Below, piece after piece: positions 1 to 5,073 of a DNA stretch of 5,073 nucleotides (within the stretch, counting starts at the first letter, position 1; the number at the start of each line of letters is the position of its first letter). Source of the stretch: Pseudomonadota bacterium (lineage in GTDB: Bacteria > Pseudomonadota > Alphaproteobacteria > Rhizobiales > Kaistiaceae); assembly GCA_023392225.1 (NCBI GenBank), contig JAEVZM010000419.1, positions 1 to 5,073 of the forward strand. Direction: 5' to 3'. Under the pieces are notes generated by a model. That model was not told where the DNA came from. It saw only the letters and a program-made list of their open reading frames with translations, and searched no databases. Position numbers and translations under genes: made by a program.

Positions 1-222
1 CTGGTCGATCTCGTCGTCGACCCAGGTCTGGCAGAAGGTGGCGAGGTTCTGCCGCGCATTGCCGTCCAGCATCAGCTCGTCGCGCACCACCGCGAAGGCA
101 TGCTTCGGGTCATGCTCGGTCGGCGGGAACGTGTAGCGCGGCATGATCAGCGACAGGTCCGACGACGAGTAGAGGTCGTCGAGAACCTCGCTGCGAAGGG
201 CGGTATTGGAAGCATCAGGCAT
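1..222 (-). CDS. gadB: Glutamate decarboxylase, N-terminal part (runs off left edge)
   Basis: Translation of the minus strand from ATG at 222 gives 74 residues and then leaves the window, so the PLP-binding catalytic core is not visible. Residues 52-67 read LDGNARQNLATFCQTW, a stretch that I recognise as nearly identical to the N-terminal region of E. coli GadA/GadB. Just before it is DEL (48-50), again GAD-like. The enzyme is a cytoplasmic PLP protein that converts L-glutamate plus a proton to GABA and CO2, and in enteric bacteria and Brucella it serves acid resistance. Start choice: an in-frame ATG also exists at 237 (adding MENSE), but only the ATG at 222 has a good ribosome site, GGAG nine bases upstream, which lies inside the longer version. 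The gene follows the porin by 64 bases on the same strand and may be co-transcribed with it. Family assignment is firm; the symbol is by analogy, and whether a GABA antiporter follows cannot be seen. Confidence 0.9.
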   Translation of the reverse strand, partial: MPDASNTALRSEVLDDLYSSSDLSLIMPRYTFPPTEHDPKHAFAVVRDELMLDGNARQNLATFCQTWVDDEIDQ

Positions 223-230
223 TTCGGAAT

Positions 231-234
231 TCTC
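231..234 (-). promoter_or_regulatory. Ribosome binding site of the glutamate decarboxylase
   Basis: On the minus strand GGAG lies nine bases before the ATG at 222. The alternative ATG at 237 has no purine-rich site before it, only CGAGCC. This site decides the start in favour of 222. Confidence 0.6.
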
Positions 235-252
235 CATCAAGGCTCGTGGTCG

Positions 253-269
253 GCGCGTGCTCGACGCGC
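253..269 (-). other. Short hairpin between porin and gad
   Basis: GCGCGT (253-258) and ACGCGC (264-269) form a perfect 6-bp stem around a 5-base loop, in the gap between the porin stop and the gad start. No T-run follows on the minus strand, so it is not a standard intrinsic terminator. It could protect the 3' end of porin mRNA or tune read-through into gad. Short GC-rich stems also arise by chance in DNA this rich in GC. Confidence 0.3.
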
Positions 270-286
270 GCAACGGTGGCCTCGTC

Positions 287-1537
287 TCAGAAGTTGTACT
301 GGGCCATGAGGAGCACCTCGTGGGCGTCCTGCGATGCCGACGACATCCCCTTCCCGGTCTTGTGGAAGTCGCGGGCCGAATAGCGGTTGAAGGCGTACTG
401 GGCGACCAGCGAGACCTTGTCGGTCGGCGACCACATCAGGTTGGCACCGACATTGATGTTCTCGCCGCCGCTGGCGCCGTAGGTGCTGCGCGCCTCGGCC
501 GTCGGTACGTCGAACTGCCCGTAGCCACCGAACACGGCGGAGTTGAGCGTCGGCGTCCAGTTGTGCAGGTATTGCGCGGTGACGTTCCAGCCGGCCACGC
601 GCGAGAGATCGCCGCCCGCCGAGATGTAGGCGTCCGGCGCGCCGAAGCTGCCGCCTGGGTTCTGGAGGCCGAGATAGGTGGTGGCGCCATCGCTATAGGC
701 GGTCTGCAGATAGAGCGTGTCGCCCTTGGTGATCATCGGCAGGTTGAACATGATGCCCGCCTGCACCGCATAGCCCCACACCTCGGGATCGGTGCTGCCC
801 TTGAAGCCCGACGGCGTGTCGGCCTTCACTCGGTGCAGCGCACCCGATAGCTGGGCCGAGCCCCAGTCACCCGACTGGGTCAGCGCGCCGACGAAGTCCG
901 GCATCTGCCGGTCCTGGCCGAACTTGGAGCTGCTGTTGGCGTCGGCGGCATCGATGCCACCCTTGCGGTAGTAGGAGTCTTCCACCGAGAAGGTGAGGCC
1001 GAACCCTTCGGGGAGGTTCAGCGTGTAGGCCGCCAACAGAAGGTTGGTGTCGTCGCCGATCGTCGCCGGATCGGAGCCCTGGACGTCGTTGTTGGCGTAG
1101 AAGTCGAACAGCGACGTGCGGTAGCCGGCGGTGATGCCGGCCCACTCGAAGTAGACCGTCTGCGGGCTGATCTCGAGCTCGGTCTTGGCGGACGACCAGG
1201 CCTCGGCGCTCCGGAGCTGGAACCGGATGTCCATGTAGCCCTTGAGGTCGCCGAAGCGGCCGGTGTCGGTCACCGTGTCGAGTGTGAGACCGATCGTGGC
1301 GATGCCGTAGGTCGTGGTGTCCTTCGAGGGGTAGTCGGCATAGTCGTTGTAGTAGCCCTCGGCCCAGAGGTAGCCGCCGGGATCGACGCAGGTGTTCCAG
1401 CCTTCGATGTAGATCGCATAGGGGCCGGTCGCCGCGCACGACTCGGGCGTTTCGGCCGCCGAAGCGCTCGAACCAACCGACCATGCGGCGCCAGCAATTG
1501 CTGCAAGACAAATCAATTGTGACGATTTTGTACGCAT
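287..1537 (-). CDS. Outer-membrane porin, Omp2/Porin_2-like
   Basis: A 416-residue protein with an export signal: basic start MRTK, hydrophobic stretch at about 8-20, and likely cleavage after SASA or SASAA (27/28). The mature N-terminus has two cysteines (C34 and C50) followed by DPGGY, which matches the C...TC..GGY pattern of Rhizobiales porins of the Brucella Omp2 type. The rest is rich in aromatic and Gly residues in alternating beta-strand style (for example TVYFEWAGITAGYR, SLVAQYAFNRYSARDF) and ends in QYNF; a terminal Phe is the usual outer-membrane assembly signal. Length fits the family. It should form a trimeric 16-strand diffusion channel for small hydrophilic solutes. Start ATG at 1537 gives an intact signal peptide; the ribosome site is weak (GGTGGG about six bases upstream). 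The first codons are AT-rich (TCA, CAA, TTG, ATT, TGT) unlike the GC-rich body, a common way to keep initiation unstructured. It precedes gad on the same strand. An earlier lipoprotein reading of C10 is not supported, since no lipobox precedes it. Confidence 0.9.
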   Translation of the reverse strand: MRTKSSQLICLAAIAGAAWSVGSSASAAETPESCAATGPYAIYIEGWNTCVDPGGYLWAEGYYNDYADYPSKDTTTYGIATIGLTLDTVTDTGRFGDLKGYMDIRFQLRSAEAWSSAKTELEISPQTVYFEWAGITAGYRTSLFDFYANNDVQGSDPATIGDDTNLLLAAYTLNLPEGFGLTFSVEDSYYRKGGIDAADANSSSKFGQDRQMPDFVGALTQSGDWGSAQLSGALHRVKADTPSGFKGSTDPEVWGYAVQAGIMFNLPMITKGDTLYLQTAYSDGATTYLGLQNPGGSFGAPDAYISAGGDLSRVAGWNVTAQYLHNWTPTLNSAVFGGYGQFDVPTAEARSTYGASGGENINVGANLMWSPTDKVSLVAQYAFNRYSARDFHKTGKGMSSASQDAHEVLLMAQYNF

Positions 1538-1568
1538 TTTAGCCCACCCATTGCCTCATCTCCGCAGT

Positions 1569-1606
1569 TTATCCGCGTTACAAACTAGGATTTTGACTGC
1601 GGATAA
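1569..1606. repeat. Widely spaced inverted repeat TTATCCGC / GCGGATAA
   Basis: TTATCCGC (1569-1576) and GCGGATAA (1599-1606) are perfect 8-base inverted arms separated by 22 bases. They carry the same TATCC/GGATA core as the two compact palindromes further upstream. It may be a pair of extra half-sites or a stem in the porin mRNA leader. A second copy of the CCGC core, TCCGCAG (1561-1567), also complements CTGCGGA (1597-1603), so alternative pairing is possible. Confidence 0.35.
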
Positions 1607-1652
1607 GGAGATAATATTGACGGGGACTATGCGTGATTCCGGAGCCATATCA

Positions 1653-1670
1653 ATATCCCTTATGGGATAC
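1653..1670. promoter_or_regulatory. Operator-like palindrome, copy 1 (TATCC-N6-GGATA)
   Basis: TATCCC (1654-1659) and GGGATA (1664-1669) form a perfect 6-base inverted repeat around TTAT. Written as TATCC-N6-GGATA it has the same arms and spacing as copy 2. Two-fold symmetry of this size is typical of a site for a dimeric helix-turn-helix regulator. It lies about 116-134 bases before the porin ATG. I do not recognise the motif as that of a named regulator. Confidence 0.5.
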
Positions 1671-1700
1671 GATTGAATACTAAAGACAATATCAGTCTAT

Positions 1701-1722
1701 ACATATCCAATTTGGGATATGT
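1701..1722. promoter_or_regulatory. Operator-like palindrome, copy 2 (TATCC-N6-GGATA)
   Basis: ACATATCC (1701-1708) and GGATATGT (1715-1722) form a perfect 8-base inverted repeat around a 6-base spacer AATTTG. The core TATCC-N6-GGATA equals that of copy 1, with centres exactly 50 bp apart, close to five helical turns, so two bound dimers would sit on roughly the same face. This is the better of the two copies. The identity of the regulator is unknown. Confidence 0.55.
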
Positions 1723-1750
1723 CCGGGCGCTTGTTCTGGTCGTTGCTTAG

Positions 1751-1776
1751 GCGATCACGCGCATGGCGCGTATCGC
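1751..1776. repeat. Imperfect inverted repeat, possible bidirectional hairpin
   Basis: GCGAT-C-ACGCGC (1751-1762) pairs with GCGCGT-ATCGC (1766-1776): 11 paired bases with one bulged C, around a 3-base ATG loop. It lies between the end of the ABC operon and the porin control region. No T-run follows on the minus strand, and only TT on the plus strand, so an intrinsic terminator is not clear. It could be a factor-dependent terminator structure or an mRNA 3'-end stem. Confidence 0.4.
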
Positions 1777-1937
1777 TTCCACGCGGCGACGCTCCCCCGG
1801 AGGGAATCCGTCCTTTCGCCCGCGACGGGAATGGCGCCGGCGGATGATGCGCTTCGGGTGCGGACAGCGAGAAGGATGTCGTGCTACGGGCCGGCGTGGC
1901 GGAGCAGCGGCGGTCCTCCGCCTCGTTCGGTCACGAG
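1777..1937. other. Intergenic stretch without recognisable feature
   Basis: GC-rich DNA between the ABC operon's terminator candidate and the hairpin at 1751-1776. Plus-strand reading frames that start here run on antisense through the ATPase gene and lack ribosome sites. I see no gene, RNA or clear repeat. Confidence 0.4.
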
Positions 1938-1981
1938 AAAACCGGGCCGCTCTGGCAGTAGTTCCGCGGCGACGTGCCCGG
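1938..1981 (-). terminator. Weak intrinsic terminator candidate after the ABC operon
   Basis: Read on the minus strand, just after the ATPase stop, CCGGGC (1981-1976) is followed 28 bases later by its complement GCCCGG (1947-1942) and then TTTT (1941-1938). The T-run directly after a GC arm is the right layout, but the loop is long. A rival inner stem, GCCGC (1970-1966) with GCGGC (1950-1946), partly competes with it. Position at the operon end supports it; the structure alone is modest. Confidence 0.3.
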
Positions 1982-1989
1982 CACCGACC

Positions 1990-3069
1990 TCAGGCGCGCG
2001 CCGCCTCGGCGGCGCCGAGCATGAGCACGTCGTTGGGGTGGAAGCCGACCGCGACCTTCGCACCGCGCGCCGGCGGGACGACCTGGGTGTTGTTGAAGGT
2101 GTCGAGCGACACGACGCTGTCGCCGAAGCGCACCTTGATCCGAACCACAGAGCCGAGGAAGGCGACGTCCTCGATGGTTCCGGTCATGCGGTTGTGCCCC
2201 GCGTCCGGCTCGCCGAGCGTCACGCTCTCCGGCCGGAGCGCGATCGTCCGGACATCGCCGGCCCTGGCGCTCTCGAGGCCTCGCGCGGCCACCAGTTCCT
2301 GCCCGTCGACGCTGACCCGACCGGTGGCGGGGTCGAGGATGCGGGCATCGAAGACGTTCAGCGTGCCGACGAAGGAGGCGACGAATCGGGTCGCCGGCCG
2401 GTTGTAGATCTCGAACGGCGTGCCGACCTGCTCGACCCGGCCTTCGTTCATCACCACGATCCGGTCGGACATCGACAGGGCCTCCTCCTGGTCGTGGGTG
2501 ACATAGACCGTGGTGATGCCGAGCTCCTGCTGGAGCGCGCGGATCTCCGAGCGGAGCGAGATGCGGATCTTGGCGTCGAGCGCCGACAGAGGCTCGTCGA
2601 GCAGCAGCACCTGGGGGCTCACCGCCAGCGCCCGGGCGAGCGCGACGCGCTGCTGCTGTCCGCCGGAGAGCTGGTAGGGGTAGCGGGCGCCGAGCTGCGG
2701 CAGCTTGATAATCGCCAGCATCTCGGCGACCCGTCGCGCAATCGCCTCGCGCGGCTGGCGGGCGACCTTGAGCCCGAAGCCGATGTTCTCGGCGACGGTG
2801 AGGTTGGGGAACAGCGCATAGGACTGGAACACCATGCCGACATTGCGCTGGTTCGGCCGGAGGTCCGTCACGTCGCGGCCATCGATGCGGATGGTGCCGG
2901 CGGTCGGGATCTCGAAGCCGGCGATCATCCGGAGCGTCGTCGTCTTGCCGCAGCCGGACGGCCCGAGGAAGGAGACGAACTCGCCGCGCGCGATCGAGAG
3001 GTCGAAATTGCGGACCACGGCGTTCGCGCCGTAGACCTTCTGCACGCCCTCGAGATCGACAAAGCCCAT
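1990..3069 (-). CDS. ABC importer ATP-binding subunit (PotA/FbpC-like)
   Basis: A 359-residue ATPase that powers the importer encoded upstream. All nucleotide-binding motifs are intact: Walker A GPSGCGKT (36-43), Q-loop Q82, signature LSGGQ (134-138), Walker B VLLLDEP (154-160), D-loop SALD (162-165) and switch His192 in VTHDQEEA. After about residue 240 a C-terminal extension of some 115 residues fits the TOBE-type regulatory domain of the PotA/UgpC/FbpC/CysA class. Length is typical. Start: ATG at 3069 has GAGG nine bases upstream and gives the usual beginning MGFVDLEGVQKVYG. An in-frame ATG at 3084 overlaps the permease 2 stop as ATGA, adds only MRAGD and lacks a ribosome site, so it is second choice; still longer extensions run into permease 2. 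It is last in the operon. Substrate is set by the binding protein, not by this subunit, so I leave out a symbol. Confidence 0.95.
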   Translation of the reverse strand: MGFVDLEGVQKVYGANAVVRNFDLSIARGEFVSFLGPSGCGKTTTLRMIAGFEIPTAGTIRIDGRDVTDLRPNQRNVGMVFQSYALFPNLTVAENIGFGLKVARQPREAIARRVAEMLAIIKLPQLGARYPYQLSGGQQQRVALARALAVSPQVLLLDEPLSALDAKIRISLRSEIRALQQELGITTVYVTHDQEEALSMSDRIVVMNEGRVEQVGTPFEIYNRPATRFVASFVGTLNVFDARILDPATGRVSVDGQELVAARGLESARAGDVRTIALRPESVTLGEPDAGHNRMTGTIEDVAFLGSVVRIKVRFGDSVVSLDTFNNTQVVPPARGAKVAVGFHPNDVLMLGAAEAARA

Positions 3070-3080
3070 GTCCCCTGCCC

Positions 3081-3866
3081 TCATACGGCGGTGGCTGCGC
3101 GCCGCCCGCGCCCAAGGACCTGGATCAGGCCCATGCATGCCCAGGTGACGACGAACGCGATGATCGACAGCGCCGAGGGCTCATAGGCCCGGTTGGCGCC
3201 GATGTTCTGCATGTAGGGCCCGAAGGCCGGACGGTTGAGAAGGCTCGCCATGGTGAACTCGCCGATGACGATGGCGAAGGTCAGGAACGCGCCCGACAGC
3301 AGCGCCACCCGGACATTGGGCAGGATCACCCGCAGCATGATCGTGAACCAGCCGGCACCGAGGCTCTCGGCCGCCTCGGTGAGGGTCCGGGCGTCGATCG
3401 CCCGCATGCCGGTATCGACGGCACGATACATGTAGGGGAGCGCCAGCGTCGCATAGGCGAAGACGAGCAGGAGGTCGGTCGCCTGCGTGCTCGAGGTCAT
3501 CGGCAGCCAGGACGACGAATTGTAGAGGCGGAGATAACCGAAGACGATGATGATCGCCGGGATGACCAGGGGCAGCAGGGTCACGAACTCGACCACCGGG
3601 CGGAGCCGCGGATAGCGGACCCGGACGGTGTAGGCGGCCGGCACTACCAGGAGGACGCCGACAAGGATGGTGATCAGCGCGATGAACGTCGAATAGCCGA
3701 AGCTCTCGAGAAAGCGGCGGTCGGCGAAGACCCATTCATAGGCGTCGAAGGAATACTCGCCCCGGCGCTTCCTGAGCGAGAACTCGAAGGTCGCCACCAG
3801 CGGGACGATGAAGTAGATCGCGCCGAGCAGGATCGCGATCCACGGGCCGATGCGCGCGGTCTTCAC
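3081..3866 (-). CDS. ABC importer inner-membrane permease 2 (PotC-like)
   Basis: A 261-residue membrane protein with about six hydrophobic segments (roughly 8-27, 60-80, 93-113, 131-150, 187-207, 233-253). The cytoplasmic EAA loop that docks the ATPase is clear: EAAESLGAG from residue 164, with ILP at 181-183. Length fits the PotC/PhnV type of permease. Start: GTG at 3866 overlaps the stop of permease 1 as GTGA, and GAGAGG lies eight bases upstream, so translation is probably coupled. The reading frame is open further upstream to 4691, but that part is an out-of-frame shadow of permease 1 and should not be read as a fusion. The gene stops at TGA 3083-3081, 11 bases before the preferred ATPase start. 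With permease 1 it should form the heterodimeric channel of the importer. Confidence 0.93.
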   Translation of the reverse strand: MKTARIGPWIAILLGAIYFIVPLVATFEFSLRKRRGEYSFDAYEWVFADRRFLESFGYSTFIALITILVGVLLVVPAAYTVRVRYPRLRPVVEFVTLLPLVIPAIIIVFGYLRLYNSSSWLPMTSSTQATDLLLVFAYATLALPYMYRAVDTGMRAIDARTLTEAAESLGAGWFTIMLRVILPNVRVALLSGAFLTFAIVIGEFTMASLLNRPAFGPYMQNIGANRAYEPSALSIIAFVVTWACMGLIQVLGRGRRAATAV

Positions 3867-4759
3867 TTGAGCCACCTCTCGCCGCGCTGGCGCAGCACGA
3901 TGTAGCCGACATTGGCGAGGCCGGTGATGACGATCATGCCGAGGGCGAGCGCGTAGCCGAGATGCGGGTCGTGCAGCACGTCGCCGCGGATCTGCGCATA
4001 GAGCAGGATCGGCACGATGTTGAGCGAGCTGCCGGTCAGCGCATAGGCCGTCGCCACCGCGCCGAAGGCGTTGGCAAAGAGAAGGATCGTCGCGCCGAGG
4101 AGGCTCGGCCACAGCACCGGAAAGGCGACGTGCATCCAGTATTGCCACGGGCTCGCGCCGAGGATCATCGCCGCCTCCCGCCACTCCTTCCTGAGCCCGT
4201 CGAGCGCCGGCATCAGGATCAGGATCATCAGCGGGATCTGGAAGTAGAGGTAGGTAATGGTCAGCCCCCAGAAGCTCAGGATCGAGAAGCCGAGCGCGCG
4301 GAGGTTGAGGCCGAGATATTCCGACAGCAGCGCGGTCACCAGCCCGGTCGGGCCGAGGGTGGCGAGGAAGGCGAAGGCGAGCGGAATGCCGGCGAACTGG
4401 GAGGCGACACCGCTGAAAGTGGTGACGAACGGCCGGAGCGCCCGCGGCAGCTTTCCCAGCACCACGGCGTAGGCGATGAAGAACCCGACGATCGCCCCCA
4501 GCACCGAGGAGGCGAGGCTCACCTGGATCGAGATCCAGTAGGCGCTGAGGATCGTCGGCTGGTTGAGGCGCGCAAGGTTGTCGAGCGTGAACGAGCCGTC
4601 CGGCGTCTGGAAGGCGCCGACCACCAGGTCGAGCGTCGGCAGGATGAGGAACAGGACGGTGAACAGGAAGAACGGAGCGAGGCCGAGCCATCCCCAGGAC
4701 AGGCGCGCACGGTGACGCGTCGCGGGCCGTCCGACGGCGAGTTCGGCTCCGCTCACCAC
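3863..4759 (-). CDS. ABC importer inner-membrane permease 1 (PotB-like)
   Basis: A 298-residue membrane protein with a basic cytoplasmic N-terminus (RPATRHRAR), a first membrane segment at about 24-44, and further segments near 79-101, 115-135, 157-182, 217-240 and 268-289. The EAA loop reads EAAMILGASPWQYW from residue 195, followed by the FPVLWPSL helix, as in PotB/PhnU/FbpB-type permeases. Start: no ATG is available in frame. GTG codons at 4759 and 4756 are the only sensible choices, since an in-frame TGA lies a few codons upstream; the ribosome site is poor. A nearby ATG (4767) is in another frame and stops at once. The gene overlaps permease 2 by four bases. The 103-base gap from the binding-protein gene carries two hairpins. 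Confidence 0.93.
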   Translation of the reverse strand: MVSGAELAVGRPATRHRARLSWGWLGLAPFFLFTVLFLILPTLDLVVGAFQTPDGSFTLDNLARLNQPTILSAYWISIQVSLASSVLGAIVGFFIAYAVVLGKLPRALRPFVTTFSGVASQFAGIPLAFAFLATLGPTGLVTALLSEYLGLNLRALGFSILSFWGLTITYLYFQIPLMILILMPALDGLRKEWREAAMILGASPWQYWMHVAFPVLWPSLLGATILLFANAFGAVATAYALTGSSLNIVPILLYAQIRGDVLHDPHLGYALALGMIVITGLANVGYIVLRQRGERWLK

Positions 4760-4790
4760 GCTTTCATCCCGTCATGCCCCCTGCCGTTTC

Positions 4791-4820
4791 GGGGAGGGCC
4801 GCAACGCGGCGCCCCTCCCC
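4791..4820 (-). repeat. GC-rich hairpin A between binding protein and permease 1
   Basis: GGGGAGGG (4791-4798) pairs with CCCTCCCC (4813-4820), and inside it CCGC (4799-4802) pairs with GCGG (4806-4809), leaving a 3-base bulge and a 3-base loop: about 12 base pairs, nearly all G-C. No T-run follows on the minus strand, so it resembles a REP-type palindrome that stabilises the upstream mRNA or weakens read-through rather than a full terminator. Confidence 0.55.
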
Positions 4821-4828
4821 ATGCTCTC

Positions 4829-4846
4829 CCGCCCGCGAACGGGCGG
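4829..4846 (-). repeat. GC-rich hairpin B just after the binding-protein gene
   Basis: CCGCCCG (4829-4835) and CGGGCGG (4840-4846) form a perfect 7-bp stem around a 4-base loop (TTCG on the minus strand). It starts 17 bases after the binding-protein stop and is followed by hairpin A. Its position at the 3' end of a highly needed periplasmic protein gene fits protection from 3' exonucleases. No T-run follows. Confidence 0.55.
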
Positions 4847-4862
4847 CAGCCGGTCGACCGCC

Positions 4863-5073
4863 CTACTGGACGTTGGCGCCGACCACGGAGTCCCACTTGT
4901 TGACGATCACTTCCTTCGCCGCGGCCTGCTCCTCGAGCGAGGGGAACACTGCGGGCTCGTAGGCCTCGGCCGGCGGCAGCTTGTCGAGCAGCTCCTGCGG
5001 GATCACGCCGCGCTTGGCGAGGTCGTTGAAGCGGATCGGGTGGCAGTACCCCTTCAGCCAGCCGAGCTGACCC
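4863..5073 (-). CDS. Periplasmic solute-binding protein of the ABC importer, C-terminal part
   Basis: Only the last 69 residues are in the window; the gene enters from the right edge in phase and stops with TAG at 4865-4863. The segment GYCHPIRFNDLAKRGVIPQE followed by LLDKLP and a charged helix ending KWDSVVGANVQ resembles the C-terminus of PotD/AfuA-type binding proteins (SBP_bac_8 class). The position directly upstream of two permeases and an ATPase supports the role. It would capture the substrate in the periplasm and hand it to the permease pair. The ligand site is mostly outside the window, so polyamine, GABA, phosphonate or iron cannot be told apart here. The signal peptide is not visible. 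Confidence 0.8.
   Translation of the reverse strand, partial: GQLGWLKGYCHPIRFNDLAKRGVIPQELLDKLPPAEAYEPAVFPSLEEQAAAKEVIVNKWDSVVGANVQ

Larger units (their letters stand above)
1538..1750 (-). promoter_or_regulatory. AT-rich upstream control region of the porin/gad unit
   Basis: No gene fits here on either strand. The stretch from about 1600 to 1725 is strikingly AT-rich against GC-rich surroundings and contains two matched palindromes plus another separated pair of the same half-sites, so it is the obvious place for the porin promoter. I could not find a clear sigma-70 promoter. The best minus-strand candidate is TTGTCT (1689-1684) with CATAAG 19 bases on (1664-1659). This spacing is long, but would put the right-hand palindrome just upstream of -35 and the left-hand one over -10, leaving a leader of roughly 110 bases. 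Treat the promoter elements as tentative. Confidence 0.45.

Noticed and set aside
206..850. 214-residue open frame on the plus strand across the porin
   Set aside because: Antisense to a porin with signal peptide and terminal Phe; low-complexity Arg/Val/Ala/Gly composition and no ribosome site.
1508..1510. Cys10 of the porin as a possible lipoprotein site
   Set aside because: The preceding residues QLI do not fit a lipobox, and a standard signal peptidase I site (SASA/A) follows at 27/28.
1540..1560. Six-codon leader frame (MRQWVG) ending two bases before the porin start
   Set aside because: The GGAG before it directly abuts the ATG, leaving no proper spacing, and no attenuator logic is visible.
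1673..1703. Plus-strand promoter-like pair TTGAAT / TATACA
   Set aside because: The spacer is 19 bases and no plus-strand gene follows; the AT-rich region makes such matches likely by chance. A regulatory antisense transcript cannot be excluded.
1763..2407. 214-residue plus-strand frame starting in the intergenic gap
   Set aside because: Its ATG lies in the loop of a hairpin, has no ribosome site, and most of the frame is antisense to the ATPase; Arg/Ser/Thr-rich product without similarity that I recognise.
1831..3186. 451-residue open frame on the plus strand, longer than the ATPase it faces
   Set aside because: It is antisense to an ATPase with every conserved motif intact. Its product is rich in Arg, Asp and Glu with no recognisable domain, as expected from antisense frames in GC-rich DNA, and it has no ribosome site.
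3081..4691. 536-residue minus-strand frame that looks like a fusion ending in permease 2
   Set aside because: Only the last 261 residues are a real protein. The first part is a Pro/Arg-rich out-of-frame reading of permease 1, whose true frame is intact and ends in GTGA with the permease 2 start.
3962..4903. 313-residue open frame on the plus strand
   Set aside because: Antisense to permease 1. The product is a highly charged Glu/Arg/Gln-rich string without domain features, a typical GC-codon artefact.

Overview
The window is high-GC bacterial DNA, dense with genes, and every gene I can support lies on the minus strand. It therefore reads from right to left. The best taxonomic hint is the 416-residue porin, which has the look of the Omp2/Porin_2 family, a family largely confined to Hyphomicrobiales (Rhizobiales). 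Together with the GC content and the type of ABC transporter, this suggests a rhizobial-type alphaproteobacterium. I cannot name a genus.

Right half (5073 down to 1990): a four-gene ABC importer of the polyamine/opine/phosphonate/iron type, in the order binding protein (only its C-terminal 69 residues are in the window), permease 1, permease 2, ATPase. The last three are tightly coupled by 4-base stop/start overlaps (GTGA and ATGA). A 103-base gap holding two strong GC-rich hairpins separates the binding protein from the permeases. The substrate cannot be read from the sequence; polyamine, GABA or another small nitrogen or phosphonate solute are the main options.

Middle (1989 down to 1538): about 450 bases with no credible gene. 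Near the ATPase stop there is a weak terminator candidate, then a 26-base imperfect inverted repeat. Beyond that is an AT-rich stretch (about 1600-1725) with two copies of the same palindrome, TATCC-N6-GGATA, whose centres are 50 bp apart. This looks like the control region of the porin/gad unit.

Left part (1537 down to 1): an outer-membrane porin followed, after about 64 bases, by the N-terminus of a glutamate decarboxylase (GAD) that runs off the left edge. GAD uses up a cytoplasmic proton as it turns glutamate into GABA and is a classic acid-resistance enzyme. A porin placed directly upstream on the same strand suggests joint expression. An importer of a family that includes GABA and polyamine transporters lies just upstream, so the region may deal with acid stress and GABA or polyamine handling; that link is inference.

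No RNA genes, CRISPR arrays, insertion sequences or phage genes were seen. The most interesting unexplained signal is the paired palindrome in the porin upstream region.
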